From Lumbricus terrestris (taxonomy: Eukaryota > Annelida > Clitellata > Crassiclitellata > Lumbricidae), in NCBI GenBank assembly GCA_949752735.1, contig OX457036.1, positions 11,540,352 to 11,604,351 of the forward strand: 64,000 nt of DNA, given 5' to 3'. The translations under genes and the position numbers were made by a program. The number at the start of each line of letters is the position of its first letter. The first letter of the stretch is position 1. The notes beneath the pieces were generated by a model. That model was not told the origin of the DNA. It worked only from the letters and a program-made list of their open reading frames with translations, and ran no database searches. This document shows, one piece after another, positions 24,120-35,173 of the stretch.

Positions 24120-24775
24120 TGTCACGGAAAACCTCCGTCGTCTTTCGAAGGGCTTAGCAGTGCTCCCCACCGTACGAAGACACGAAGACAGCAGGTATTT
24201 TCAGACGACATATTGTAGATCACGACTCCGCACATCAGCAGCAGGCATGCACTTGATATACAGCGAACGATCGTACCCAGCAGCGGAAGGTCATGCACCT
24301 ATCGGCGGCTCCCACAGCGATGGCTGACAACGGGGGCGCCCCACTGCAACGAACACAGCGAGACAGCGGCAGCTGCAGCGACGTACTGCGGCGGCGGCTG
24401 GCAGCAAACTCCGACGACCGACTCTCGTCGACGGCGACGGCTGCTCCTGTAACTGGCGACTCGGACGACGACTGCTGCTCTCGACGTGTGCTGCGACCGA
24501 CGGACACTGACGACGACGGACTAACTCTGGAACTGACTGACTGGAACTTTGGAGCTGACTGACTCGACTGCGCAGGCAGCGCTCTTAGTCATACCCACCC
24601 AAGAGGACAGGGATCCAGACCGCGGAAGCGCAGGAGGGGGAGGGGGCTAGGCTCGCAAAACCCGCGCAAGATCCGCGCATGCGCACTAAGGGGGCTGACT
24701 TAGGAGGTCCGCGCAGGGAACTTTGGAAGCGAAGGGGACTTGGCGCGCAAGACCCGCGCAAGATCCGCGCATGTT
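24120..24775. promoter_or_regulatory. CpG-rich block with NRF1-like site
   Basis: An abrupt GC- and CG-rich island. GCGCATGCGC at 24675-24684 matches the NRF1 consensus. The string ACCCGCGCAAGATCCGCGCA recurs near 24660 and 24754. Open frames on both strands (24293-24562 and 24235-24507) mirror each other and have no recognisable domain. It may be an orphan promoter or a transposon fragment. Confidence 0.35.
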
Positions 24776-25341
24776 TCTAAATAGTTTATTTGCATTCGTC
24801 GGAATATTATAATCGTTCAATATCAATTAAATTGACACGCCATTACACAAATGCCAGAACTCATAGAATTTATAGCCAATAGCAGACTTTATAAGAAAAG
24901 AATTTTCAGTTTCCCATGCATCTTGACACGTAAGCAGATTTAAAGTAAGCGAAATATCTTGTAAATGAGTATTGCTTCAATTAAACTCCTTGATTATTTC
25001 TAAATTTTTCGCAGTTTTTGTAGAAGAAACCAGCGAATAATACGTTCAAACGGAAGATTACATTTCACGGCTGAAAATTCAGTCAATGCTTTTCTACGCC
25101 CTTGTTTGAAGTCGATACAGCATCTGAATTTCAAATACCTTGCTAGAAAATGTTTTCTAAGAAAATAATGGCACACAGCGCGGTTCCTACGGAAAAGATA
25201 ATTTGAAAGCGGTTGTTTACGAGAGTAAATGCATCGGGCGCTTGAGTGTGTAAACATTGACCCATTAGTAGGCATACATTCACATTTGCACATGATATTA
25301 TCGTAATTCAGAGGTGATAAATAATAAAAGAGAGTGTGAAT
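24776..25341 (-). pseudogene. 3' end of dead cGLR copy 2 plus its 3' flank
   Basis: On the minus strand 24978-25341 encodes about the last 115 residues of the array protein (..HFLARYLKFRCCIDF.., FERIIRWFLLQ). A one-base shift after the last motif truncates the tail. The flank down to 24776 matches the 3' flank of the gene at 42274, including the poly(A) signal on the minus strand at 24785-24790. The rest of the gene lies at 36622-39159 on the far side of the Gypsy insertion. Confidence 0.85.
25338..25341. repeat. Gypsy target-site duplication, left copy
   Basis: GAAT here and at 36622-36625 flank the element. Removing the element and one copy restores an uninterrupted match to the homologous cGLR genes. 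Confidence 0.9.
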
Positions 25342-26789
25342 TGTAGCGAACCAGGTTGCTACAAGCTACCTTACTTATTTACTCAAGTAAGGCCGCTATT
25401 TCTATTACGAATTCATGGGTGCTATGCTTAGCACTGATCGATGCGGTCATCGCTATATTTAGATTCCCATGCATTTTTCAATGGAACTTTCCACCACCGG
25501 CGATTTTTGATTGGTTAGACATCACGCGATGTTTTACGCGCCAAAAAGCGCTCTCTTGCGGCAAATTAACGCGCAAACCTTCAGTCGGGCAGCAGAATTG
25601 AATCGAGTAAGACCTATGTTGACTGAAATCGTGAATCGTGACGAAATTGATGGTATTTTTGATTCTGGCAAGTTTTCTCGGGTAGAAGACGAGGTTCTTC
25701 CGATGTCTTGTGAATCGATGTGTAATTACGAAGATTTCCGGCAACGATTAAATTAATAATACGCTTCCTACGGAGAAATTCTGGCATCGGCCGACGACTC
25801 AATAACTTTCTACAGGACGGAAAACGGTGGATCGGCTGTCCTAAAATATCAATGGGAACAGGGAAGTATAGGCAACCTAATCTATAGAGCTCGAACCTGA
25901 ACTAGGTGTAATTAGATGAAACTTGTATCGCTATTTTGGTGTAAATATTAGTTGTGGTGTATTCAGTCTGTGAACTGATCGGATAGGTGTGAAATAGTCA
26001 GTCTGTGAACTGATCTGATAAAACTTAAGCTAGTCAAGGGACATAGGCTTTTAGGAAGGCCTTAATAGTGAATCTTTAATATTGTTTCTATTTTATCGGC
26101 TGTGTAAATAATTGCAAATGAACGACAGACAGTCGCTTGATTAATTATACAATAAATGAAACTTAAATAGAGAACTGTGAAGTGATTTCTGCTATCGAAT
26201 TATAATGGACTCCGACGGGGAAACTGACAGTGTCTTAGGGACAGGACAAGAGGAAGATGAGTTATGTCCGAGAGAAACCCTTGAGTTGGGGACTACAGAC
26301 AATACTGATGACTTAGACCCTGCTGTATTACAGAAGCAAATGACTACAATAGAACAGTTTATGGAGCGCCAGAGTAGCATTTTAATCGGTCTAGCCGAAG
26401 AGCTGAATCTAGTTTCCATGCAGCAAGCCCAATTAAGTTCCCGCCAGAAAGAATGTGAAACAATGGTGAAGTCGGTAGCTGAAGGTAAAGTGGGTGATGG
26501 AGCTTGGGGAAAAGTTGAGGAATCGAACCCAGATAAGCACCCATTTAGTGGGGCTGTTGTGAGCTTAACAGCCACCGCTGACATATGTCCAATATCGGCC
26601 CATCCTGAGGAATTTGGTAACCAGAGAAGCTCACACCCTAGGTTAGGATTCGAACCCGCTACCATTGACACCAAAACCCTTGACCTAGGACCCAGCTTTC
26701 CTCAACCGCGCTTAAGGGGGCGCGCAACAGTAGAGCCCATTAATTTGGGGGCGGAAACGGTAGGACAGGCGGCGCCCCCGCGCGTCACA
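25342..26789 (+). repeat. 5' LTR, 1448 bp
   Basis: Starts TGTAGCG, ends CGTCACA. It contains an 8-bp hairpin (CCTTACTT/AAGTAAGG, 25369-25392) and an 18-bp direct repeat TCAGTCTGTGAACTGATC at 25963 and 25998. AATAAA at 26151-26156 marks the probable R end. The gag-pol ATG at 26205 lies after it, so U5 is coding. Confidence 0.93.
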
Positions 26790-29700
26790 ATTGGTTCCAG
26801 CAAGTGGGATGAAGCTACAAAAGGTCATGGGTCAGAGGGTAAAATAATAATGGATTCCAGATTTGGTAGAACAGAAGATTTGTGGGAAGAAGTGGAAAAT
26901 GGAAAAGAAAATGTTTCACAAGATGATCCAAGAAGAATGGATGTACAGATGAAATACTTTGGTGCTAGACCAAGGGATTTACAAGGTCAAGGTCAAAAGG
27001 TAAATGACTTGCAAGGTCAAAAGGTAAATGATTTCCAAGGTCAAGGTCAAGGTCAAAGAATAAATACAACTGACATGTTGCATGGTCAAACAATGTATTA
27101 TTATGATACAAATGTTTTGTATAGAGATTTTGACTTTGAAAATTACATGCGTCGAAAACAAGATAAATTAGTTAGAATTGGAATCGAAAATAAATCTGAA
27201 GACGATGATTCAGAAGTTACCGACTTGCGAGCGCTACATAAATTCGAACTGGAAACAAAAGCGTTAGGCGTTCGGCAAAAAGATAGTAAAACTTGTACTA
27301 ATCCTAGATTTTTAGTTTCAGATGGAAAAATGGGGGATTCTTCGTTGCTGAGCGACGACCACGTGGGAACATGGGATGCACATCCTCACCGGTCATCAGC
27401 GACTGCTACCCCATGGGCTGGCACCTTTCCCCCTTCGTCGGTTCCTGAAACAGAAAAATTCCGGTCACCGAGTAAAACGCTGTCACAAGTGACCGCTTCA
27501 GTCACCTCGGCTGCTTCTGATGTCCTGTTCTGCGAGTCGAAAACAGAACCCGGAAGAACCCTTCCAGTCTTCGCATCAGTTCCTCAGATGTTCGCGTACA
27601 CATCTGCCCTGAGTCGACCGATCATGTCCATGGTGTCCCTGTCGTCGGAAACTCGAGTCACGCACAGCAATGAATACATACATTGGGCAACAGGTCAGCC
27701 CGTGTATACGCCATACAGTCAGAAGATGATTCCACCTGTCCCAGTCTTCCCTGTCTACGCGGAAGCAGTTTCTCTTCCGATCCAGATGCAACCGTGGCCC
27801 ATGACGAGCACAGTTCTGGAAAACTCTGCCAAGGTCATGCAACTGCATCCATCGTCAGAAAAGCTCAGCTCAGCCAGTGTGAACTGTCAAGATAACTGTC
27901 TGAAAACAGCTGAAGGAAAGACAGTCAGTCTTTCTTTCCCAGCAGTGCAAGTTGCTGCTGAAAGTCGAGCATCAACTGGTGGTCATGCAACTCCATCAAC
28001 CAACACAGAACAAGAAAAAGCTGCCGAAAAAGTTCAGACTCCAGCTGCCGATTCAACAAGAGAGAAGGTGAGATCGCACATGAAACTAGGTCATTATAAT
28101 GGAAAAACGTCGGTAGAGGTGTTCCTAAAAAAATTTGAGGTGTGTTCCAAGAACAACCGATGGACAGAAGACGAAAAACTAGCACAACTGACCTGCGCAC
28201 TGGTCGAACCGGTAGATCAACTTCTCTATGAATTTGACTCTGACACAATCACCACATGCGCCGACCTGATGGACAGGTTGAGGCTAAGACATGGGAGCAC
28301 TGACCAAACGGTTTTGTACCAGACTCAATTAAGTGCTCGCAGACAGAAGGTAGGAGAAGATCTGGGTTCTTTAGTCCAAGACATAAGACGATTAATGATT
28401 CTGGCATTTCCAGGACCGAGGTCAACACACAGTGAAACTATAGCGATCAAAGCCTTCCTTGATGCCTTACGAGATAAAGAGCTAGCCTTAAAAGTGAGAG
28501 AGAGGGAACCGGTCACCCTAGACAATGCATACAAAACGGCCATGAGACTGGAAGGCTACCGCAGAGCTGATGAAGATGGCATGGACCGTCAAGAACGACG
28601 TCCAGGCCGAGTCAAAATTGTGAAGGAAAGTAATGAGACGGAAGATTGTGATACGGAAGCATTTCGCGAAGACATCGCCCGTCAATTAAAGCAATTGAGT
28701 GACAGAATGGACTGCTTGCTAAATACTCCATCAACCGAAAGACACTATCCGCCATGGCAACCGCAACGCACCTCGTCAGCATGGAGAGGCACAAACTATA
28801 AGAATCAACGATGGAGTCGGAAACCGAATGAAAACTACCGAAGAACAACTCCTGACAACCGACGCTGCTTCGAATGCAACCAGGTTGGACATTTGGCCCG
28901 GGTTTGTCCTCACAGAGTAACCTCTTCGTCAACTGGAGAGCAAGATGAACCTGAAGGACCTGGGGTGAGTAACGCTAGACATGTAAAAGGAAACAGTGAC
29001 GCTTATCTGTCTGTGACAATTAGAGGGAAGAAATTGCTAGCTTTGTTAGACTCTGGCAGTGAAATGACATTATGCCCTGCGTCGTTAGTGGACTCGAAAG
29101 AAATTATCGGTTCCAGTCAACTATTACAAGCTGCTAACGGGTCTGCAATTCGTGTAATGGGAGAAACTGTACTGAAACTGAAAATTGAAGGGCAAGCCTT
29201 CGAAATCCCTTGTCTGGTAACTGAGCAGGTTACTGAACTGATCCTCGGTCTCTCCTGGATGGTGAAAGAAAATGTCTTATGGCATATGGGGAAAAGATGG
29301 GTCCTCGTGCGGAACTTCTGGTTCACCGTTCATGGTAAAAACCGTTCAGGACTATGTCGTAAAATAATCGTTTCTCGTGATGTTCAAGTGCCATCAAATA
29401 GTGAAATGGACATAACAACACATGCAGTATTACCAAATCTGAAGGCGGTAACCACCCAATGGGCTGTCAGACCTCAACTGTTGGACTCCGGGCTCATTCT
29501 AGCAGGGACCCTGCTCCCACACCGGACTTTTGATCTGCCACTCAGAGTCATGAATCCGACCAGTCGACCCATCTGGATAAAGAGAGGAATCCAATGCACT
29601 GCCGAACCGGTTATCGTAGCAGACGAAGAGCCGCTTGCAACGACCGATTCCGCTTGTGCAGTCATCACCGAGACATCGAGGAAGCAAACCGGAGAGGATG

Positions 29701-32651
29701 TTACCGAGATTCTGGCCCCGCTATGGGAAGAAATTGCAGCTGATGTGCCGGAGGAAGTACAGCAAAGATTACAGGCAATCATCTTAGAAAATCAGAAGGC
29801 CTTCTCCTTAAATGAATGGGACTTGGGTTTCACCGATGCGATTCAGCACGAGATTGAGACGGGGGACGAAAGCCCTGTTAGACAATCGCTGCGGCGGCAA
29901 CCCATGTCCGTACTACCTACCATCGACGAACAAGTAAATCAAATGTTGCAGCAAAAACTCATTGAACCCTCCGCTTCCGCTTGGGCCAGCAACGTGGTTA
30001 TGGTCACGAAGAAAGACGGTACCCCGAGGTTTTGTGTGGACTACCGCGCGGTGAACACTAAAACCCGGAAGGACGCCTACCCCCTCCCCCTCATAGGCGA
30101 AAGTCTCGACGCTTTGGCCGGGGCAAGGTGGTTTAGTACTTTCGACCTCCGTGCGGGTTACCATCAGGTAGCGGTACACCCAAGAGACCGGCATAAGACG
30201 GCCTTCATCACTAGAAGAGGAAGCTTCCAGTTTCGGGTCTTACCATTCGGCCTCTGCAATTCGCCGGCCACCTTTTCACGAATGATGAACCTAGTAATGG
30301 CTGGACTGAATTTCGAGGTATGTCTCATCTACCTTGACGACATCATTGTTTTCGCCGAAGACCTGGAAACGCACCTGAACCGACTAAAACAGGTGCTGGA
30401 GCGTCTAGCCAAGGTGGGACTGAAATTGAAACCGTCCAAATGTCATCTGCTACAACGACAAGTACTATTCCTAGGACATGTGATCAGCGAGCAGGGAATC
30501 ACGACCGATCCGGAAAAGACAGTTGCTGTGCGGAGCTGGCCGACTCCGAGAAACCTTAAGGAAGTCCGAGGCTTTATCGGATTGTGCTCGTACTACCGGA
30601 AATTCGTCCCTGACTTCTCTAACATCGCTAAACCACTGCATGCCCTGACAAGGAAGGGGTGTCGTTTCCTCTGGTCTGAAGAGTGTGAAATGGCCTTCAC
30701 CCAGTTGAAGCAACTTCTTATCGAGGCACCAATACTGGCTTTACCATTGGACGACGGAATGTACGTCCTTGACACTGATGCATCTGGAGAGGCCATAGGA
30801 GCTGTTCTATCACAAATCCAACGAGGACAGGAACGAGTCATTTGTTATGGAAGCCGCCTCTGTTCGAGAGCTGAGCAGAACTATGATGTAACGAAAAGGG
30901 AGCTTCTCGCAATCGTACATTTCTTAAAGACCTACAGACAGTACTTGCTGGGGCACCGTTTTCTCCTTCGGACAGATCATTCGGCGCTTCAATGGTTGAG
31001 GAGGACCCCTCTCCCCATCGGACAGCAAGCGCGGTGGCTAGCAATCACAGAAGAATTTGAATTTGACATTCAGCACCGGGCAGGGACGGCACATCGAAAC
31101 GCAGACACTATGTCCCGCATTCCACCACAAATACAAGTTGTTCGGGAACTGCGAGACTTCTCGAATGGGCTAACTGGCTTACCAATGGATTGGAACAGGA
31201 CTGTCATGCGGGACGAACAAAGAACCGATACTGATCTGAACTGGGTGATTCAGAAGAAGTTGAACTCAAGCGATCCGCCTTCTTATGAGGAAGTAAGGAG
31301 TCAGAGTGGAGCCGTAAAGAACCTAATCTCTCAATGGCCGCAGTTGGAGTTGAGAGATGAACTGTTGGTACGGAAATGGCTGGATGCGGAGGATGGCAAC
31401 GTCGCTAACTACCAGTTGATTCCACCTCCTAGCCGTCGGTTGGCGTTGATTCAGCTGTCCCACGAAGGAATAACTGGAGGACACATGGGAATCAAACGAA
31501 CCTTGTCCCAGTTACAGAAGAGAGCATACTGGCCCGGGTGGCGAGAGGACGTTCGGATGGCACTGAGGCGATGCACTCCTTGCGCCCAATACTTCAGAGG
31601 CAAACCGCCCAAGCAAGGTCGACTGCAGTCAATGACCGTGGGAGCGCCCATGGAATGCCTCGGAGTGGACATCACCGGACCGCATCCCACCTCCAGCAAA
31701 GGACACCGTTATATTCTGACGGCTGTCGACCACTTCACGCGCTGGGCGGAGGCGCATCCGATCCGCAACCAAGAGGCGGCGACCGTGGCCCGTGTCCTCG
31801 TGAAAGAAGTCTTCTGCCGGTTCGGGTGCCCGCGGCAGATTTTGACGGACCAAGGGCCCTGCTTCGAGGCGGCTTTGTTTCAGGAACTGTGCCGTCTCCT
31901 CCAAATCGACAAGATCCGTACCACCCCCTATAAGCCGAGCACGAATGGAGCGGTCGAAAGATTTCATCGGACCCTGAACGCCCTCCTGGGAAAGGTGGTA
32001 GCCCAAAATCAGAAAGACTGGGATGTGCATCTGCCCTACGTCCTGGCCGCCTACCGAGCCAGCGAGAGTGAAAGTACCGGATTCACTCCGAATCGGTTGT
32101 TTCTGTCAAGGGAATTGTGCATGCCTATTGATTTAGTGCTTGGGGATGTGCGGGACATGAATACCTTGTTAAATGTGGATGATTTCGTTGCTAATCAAAT
32201 TGAAAATGTACAAACCGGTTTCGAAACCGCCAGGAAAGTTATGCAGCGCCAGGCTACCACTAGGAGTGCCCGTTACAACCTGAGGGTCAAACCGGCTACC
32301 TTTTCCATTGGGTCCTGGGTTTGGTATTTCTACCCGAGGCGACGACCCGGGGTAAAGGAGAAATGGAACAAACCCTATACTGGACCCTACCGAGTTATGG
32401 CACAACTGGGTCCTGTTCTGTATAAAATACAGAAGTCGGCCCGATCACAGGTTAAGTTAGTTTATGTCGATAAACTAAAACGATACGAAGGAGAAACCCC
32501 TAGGGACTGGGAGATGGACCTTATCCCCGACCTGGTTGAACCAGTTGACCTGGAGGTTTTGGCAAATGCCAATGATTCGGGCGAAGAAGAGGAGATAGCC
32601 CCTTCGAGACCGCGTAGGATCATTGTACCGCCCCGTAGGTATAGAGAATAG
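26205..32651 (+). CDS. Gypsy Gag-Pol polyprotein
   Basis: 2148 residues, one frame. Residues 1-195 are LTR-encoded and acidic, with no known domain. About 620-760 is a Gag-like region. The CCHC zinc knuckle starts at C888 (CFECNQVGH). Protease DSG is at 949-951. RT carries YLDD at 1376-1379. RNase H starts with DTDAS at 1523. Integrase has an HHCC-type finger near 1755-1795, then D1822, D1882 and E1918 (DD35E), and a GPY-type C-terminal module. Gag and Pol are fused without a frameshift. Everything needed for retrotransposition appears intact. The first in-frame ATG is taken as the start, and the next Met codons are far weaker candidates. Confidence 0.93.
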   Translation: MDSDGETDSVLGTGQEEDELCPRETLELGTTDNTDDLDPAVLQKQMTTIEQFMERQSSILIGLAEELNLVSMQQAQLSSRQKECETMVKSVAEGKVGDGAWGKVEESNPDKHPFSGAVVSLTATADICPISAHPEEFGNQRSSHPRLGFEPATIDTKTLDLGPSFPQPRLRGRATVEPINLGAETVGQAAPPRVTIGSSKWDEATKGHGSEGKIIMDSRFGRTEDLWEEVENGKENVSQDDPRRMDVQMKYFGARPRDLQGQGQKVNDLQGQKVNDFQGQGQGQRINTTDMLHGQTMYYYDTNVLYRDFDFENYMRRKQDKLVRIGIENKSEDDDSEVTDLRALHKFELETKALGVRQKDSKTCTNPRFLVSDGKMGDSSLLSDDHVGTWDAHPHRSSATATPWAGTFPPSSVPETEKFRSPSKTLSQVTASVTSAASDVLFCESKTEPGRTLPVFASVPQMFAYTSALSRPIMSMVSLSSETRVTHSNEYIHWATGQPVYTPYSQKMIPPVPVFPVYAEAVSLPIQMQPWPMTSTVLENSAKVMQLHPSSEKLSSASVNCQDNCLKTAEGKTVSLSFPAVQVAAESRASTGGHATPSTNTEQEKAAEKVQTPAADSTREKVRSHMKLGHYNGKTSVEVFLKKFEVCSKNNRWTEDEKLAQLTCALVEPVDQLLYEFDSDTITTCADLMDRLRLRHGSTDQTVLYQTQLSARRQKVGEDLGSLVQDIRRLMILAFPGPRSTHSETIAIKAFLDALRDKELALKVREREPVTLDNAYKTAMRLEGYRRADEDGMDRQERRPGRVKIVKESNETEDCDTEAFREDIARQLKQLSDRMDCLLNTPSTERHYPPWQPQRTSSAWRGTNYKNQRWSRKPNENYRRTTPDNRRCFECNQVGHLARVCPHRVTSSSTGEQDEPEGPGVSNARHVKGNSDAYLSVTIRGKKLLALLDSGSEMTLCPASLVDSKEIIGSSQLLQAANGSAIRVMGETVLKLKIEGQAFEIPCLVTEQVTELILGLSWMVKENVLWHMGKRWVLVRNFWFTVHGKNRSGLCRKIIVSRDVQVPSNSEMDITTHAVLPNLKAVTTQWAVRPQLLDSGLILAGTLLPHRTFDLPLRVMNPTSRPIWIKRGIQCTAEPVIVADEEPLATTDSACAVITETSRKQTGEDVTEILAPLWEEIAADVPEEVQQRLQAIILENQKAFSLNEWDLGFTDAIQHEIETGDESPVRQSLRRQPMSVLPTIDEQVNQMLQQKLIEPSASAWASNVVMVTKKDGTPRFCVDYRAVNTKTRKDAYPLPLIGESLDALAGARWFSTFDLRAGYHQVAVHPRDRHKTAFITRRGSFQFRVLPFGLCNSPATFSRMMNLVMAGLNFEVCLIYLDDIIVFAEDLETHLNRLKQVLERLAKVGLKLKPSKCHLLQRQVLFLGHVISEQGITTDPEKTVAVRSWPTPRNLKEVRGFIGLCSYYRKFVPDFSNIAKPLHALTRKGCRFLWSEECEMAFTQLKQLLIEAPILALPLDDGMYVLDTDASGEAIGAVLSQIQRGQERVICYGSRLCSRAEQNYDVTKRELLAIVHFLKTYRQYLLGHRFLLRTDHSALQWLRRTPLPIGQQARWLAITEEFEFDIQHRAGTAHRNADTMSRIPPQIQVVRELRDFSNGLTGLPMDWNRTVMRDEQRTDTDLNWVIQKKLNSSDPPSYEEVRSQSGAVKNLISQWPQLELRDELLVRKWLDAEDGNVANYQLIPPPSRRLALIQLSHEGITGGHMGIKRTLSQLQKRAYWPGWREDVRMALRRCTPCAQYFRGKPPKQGRLQSMTVGAPMECLGVDITGPHPTSSKGHRYILTAVDHFTRWAEAHPIRNQEAATVARVLVKEVFCRFGCPRQILTDQGPCFEAALFQELCRLLQIDKIRTTPYKPSTNGAVERFHRTLNALLGKVVAQNQKDWDVHLPYVLAAYRASESESTGFTPNRLFLSRELCMPIDLVLGDVRDMNTLLNVDDFVANQIENVQTGFETARKVMQRQATTRSARYNLRVKPATFSIGSWVWYFYPRRRPGVKEKWNKPYTGPYRVMAQLGPVLYKIQKSARSQVKLVYVDKLKRYEGETPRDWEMDLIPDLVEPVDLEVLANANDSGEEEEIAPSRPRRIIVPPRRYRE
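26792..26810 (+). promoter_or_regulatory. Candidate primer-binding site
   Basis: TGGTTCCAGCAAGTGGG begins two bases after the 5' LTR. Its complement would end in CCA, and the layout resembles a leucine-type tRNA 3' end with mismatches. It lies inside the gag-pol ORF and encodes IGSSKWD. The tRNA identity is not verified. Confidence 0.5.
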
Positions 32652-35173
32652 CGTAATGTGGTGTAATGTGATATGATAGGGTAGTCCTGTCGCGTAATGG
32701 CGACAAGTAGGTGAATAGAGAATAGAGTCTTCTCTGCTTTAGTTGTGTTTTTGATGATATCATATGTGGCCTTGAGATGTAGGTTTACATTTTTATTTTA
32801 ATGTGCGTTGATATATTGTGCTTTCTTACTGTGTAAAAAAATGTGAAAGTTGATTACAGTAATGAAGTGTAATATGATGATATAGGTTATGTGAGAATGC
32901 ATAGTTTTACTAGTGTGAAGTGTAGCTTAAGTATTACAGATTACATGTGTGTCCTCTGATGATAAAAATAACTATGTAGATGAGATGAATAATAAAGAAA
33001 TGGGATAAATAAGAGATAACCAAGTAAAGATACTTGTACTTGTCTCGTGTAGAATCCCTCCAGGTCGTGTAATGGCGACGAGAGTAAGCGATGGGAGAAT
33101 AGAATCTTCTCTGTTTTATTTGCTTTTTGATGATATGTAACTATGTGATGTGGGAATACATTGTTTTATTTTCTTGTGCATAAATGCTGTGCTTTCTGAT
33201 GTAAGTTAGTTGGCTGTTACTATGTGAAAATGTTTACAGTAAGTGTTTAGTAGCAGTTACAAGAAAGTAATGTAGAGTGATGTGATGCTAATGCTTAAAG
33301 AGTAGTCCTATAGTTTGAAATAAAAAGGGTAGTTTTAAACTCAGTTTAAATATTTGAATTGCTTCTTGTTGCCACGAAGAAGGGCAGAAGTTGTACTGTA
33401 TGTAAATTGCATAATAATGGTTGCAAGTTAAAAAGTTATGATTATAATATGCTATGGTAGAAGTAATTAGCATTCTGCGTGGTGATTGAAGGATAACCTT
33501 GTGTGATTGGATGAATGAGTAACTTGGTGATGATGTGGTGTTAGATTGTGTAGTAAGGTTTAGTAGAGCACCTAATTGTAAGCATCGCCCTGAGAGTTAG
33601 TGAGTAAGTTGGATTATAGACTTAGAGGCAGAATCACTGTAGCAGGCAGTGGAGATTGCATGCAATGGTGAAGCTGGGCCTGTGGATGAATTCGTACAGT
33701 CTTAGACTACTTCCTGCAGAGGTTGTAATGTAATAGACTATTATAGGATATGGGAATAAGTCCTTTATGCCTTGGGTATGCTTAGCTGAGCAGTAATTCC
33801 TTCTTCGATCCAGGTAGCTAAGCCTTGATGTAATGTTGAAACGTCTGCATGTTGGTATGCATTATTAGTAGCCTAGGTTTATGATCTGACGTTGCTTCAT
33901 CTCTGTAGTAGTGGCTTAGTGTAAAAGGAATGCGTGCCTGTAAAACACAGCTTAAGTTTTAAGTTGCTGTATATGTTTGGCTTGGGGAATGGGTGAACCT
34001 TGGTTTCGGATTGCAGTAGAAAAGATGGTTTGTGGATATCAAACATTGTCTAAGAGATAGAGTAAGGTAGTATGTATGAGAGCGACTGAGTGTGCTTGAA
34101 GATGCATTTCCCATTTTGTGGCTTTTGATAACAAGTTTAAATGGATTATGGCCTCAGACTCTTGTGTACCTGAGATTTAGTATAGTATTGTAACCATAAA
34201 ATTGTGTAGGGTATTGATTCTTCTATAGCGATTCTTGTTGATTGTGATTATTATAGGCGAAATTTTGTATAGCGCCACTGCTGTATAAAAATGTAATAAC
34301 GGATTAATATAAGATTTGGCGCCGGAACATGACTACATGTGTTAAGAGGACTTTCTCTCGCTAGGGTTCCGTGCAATTGCTGGAAGTAGTGTGTAGTTAA
34401 GTTTCATTGTGGATAATTGCTAAAAGTAGTTAAGCTAAGTGATTGTAATTATATGTAGTCAATGGGGTTACGTTAAACGATTACTCTTCCTCTTACAGAC
34501 CGAGGCAACCAAATAGACATGGAAGATAAGATTGACATCTTGGATTTGATATCCCCTAGGTAGGAAGTCATGAGGAGGTGATAGTTACAACGCTGTTTAC
34601 TATTAAGAAGGCCGCATGGTTCTGGCCATTCCTCGTTTAACGCTACTGAGTTGGTTGTAAGCAGTAATGTTATCGCTTAGATGTACCAGGCTCCTATAAT
34701 TTAGTATCGAGGGATCTAGCATATAACACTAGTCGTGAAATGAAGATATGATTTCAATTGTTTATTTTATGTGGACTATACAATTGTGTTACTGAGTTGT
34801 CTTGGAAATGCTATGTCCTGCATTGCTATGTTTTACCTTTCCGAGATATTATTGCTATATGATGTATGTAATCTGATGGCAGGTATTAATGATAAAAACT
34901 GTGACAGTTTATGTGAATGAGGAGATTAGTAAGACTTTGTTGGTCAGTGTGAAGACCTCGGTTAGTTAAGAGCTGTTGTTGGGCATATGTGAACCCTTAT
35001 GGCTGACTAATAATCAGCCATTGTACAAATTTCTATGCCAATTGATGCAACTTCTAAGACACTGTAAGCTGTAGCATGCTAGATGATATACAAATACTAT
35101 GTATCCGGTTCGAGCTCCGAAGTATTATTAAATTTACCAGGGTACTGGTAAATTTAAGAGTAAGTTGTGGGGG
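32652..35173 (+). other. Gypsy 3' non-coding region
   Basis: 2.5 kb with no ORF of note. An imperfect direct repeat (about 32683-32760 and 33060-33137, sharing GTAATGGCGAC, GAGAATAGA and TTTTTGATGATAT) follows pol. A second primer-site-like string, TGGCGCCGGAACATGAC, is at 34317, and a TATAAAA is just upstream at about 34282. AAGTTGTGGGGG at 35162-35173 is the polypurine tract. Confidence 0.7.
35162..35173 (+). promoter_or_regulatory. Polypurine tract
   Basis: A purine-dominated run ending GGGGG directly abuts the TG of the 3' LTR, as needed for plus-strand priming. Confidence 0.75.

Noticed and set aside
24235..24562. Overlapping ORFs on both strands, a possible first exon
   Set aside because: Mirror-image composition-driven frames in a CpG-rich block, with no domain, donor or partner exon identified.
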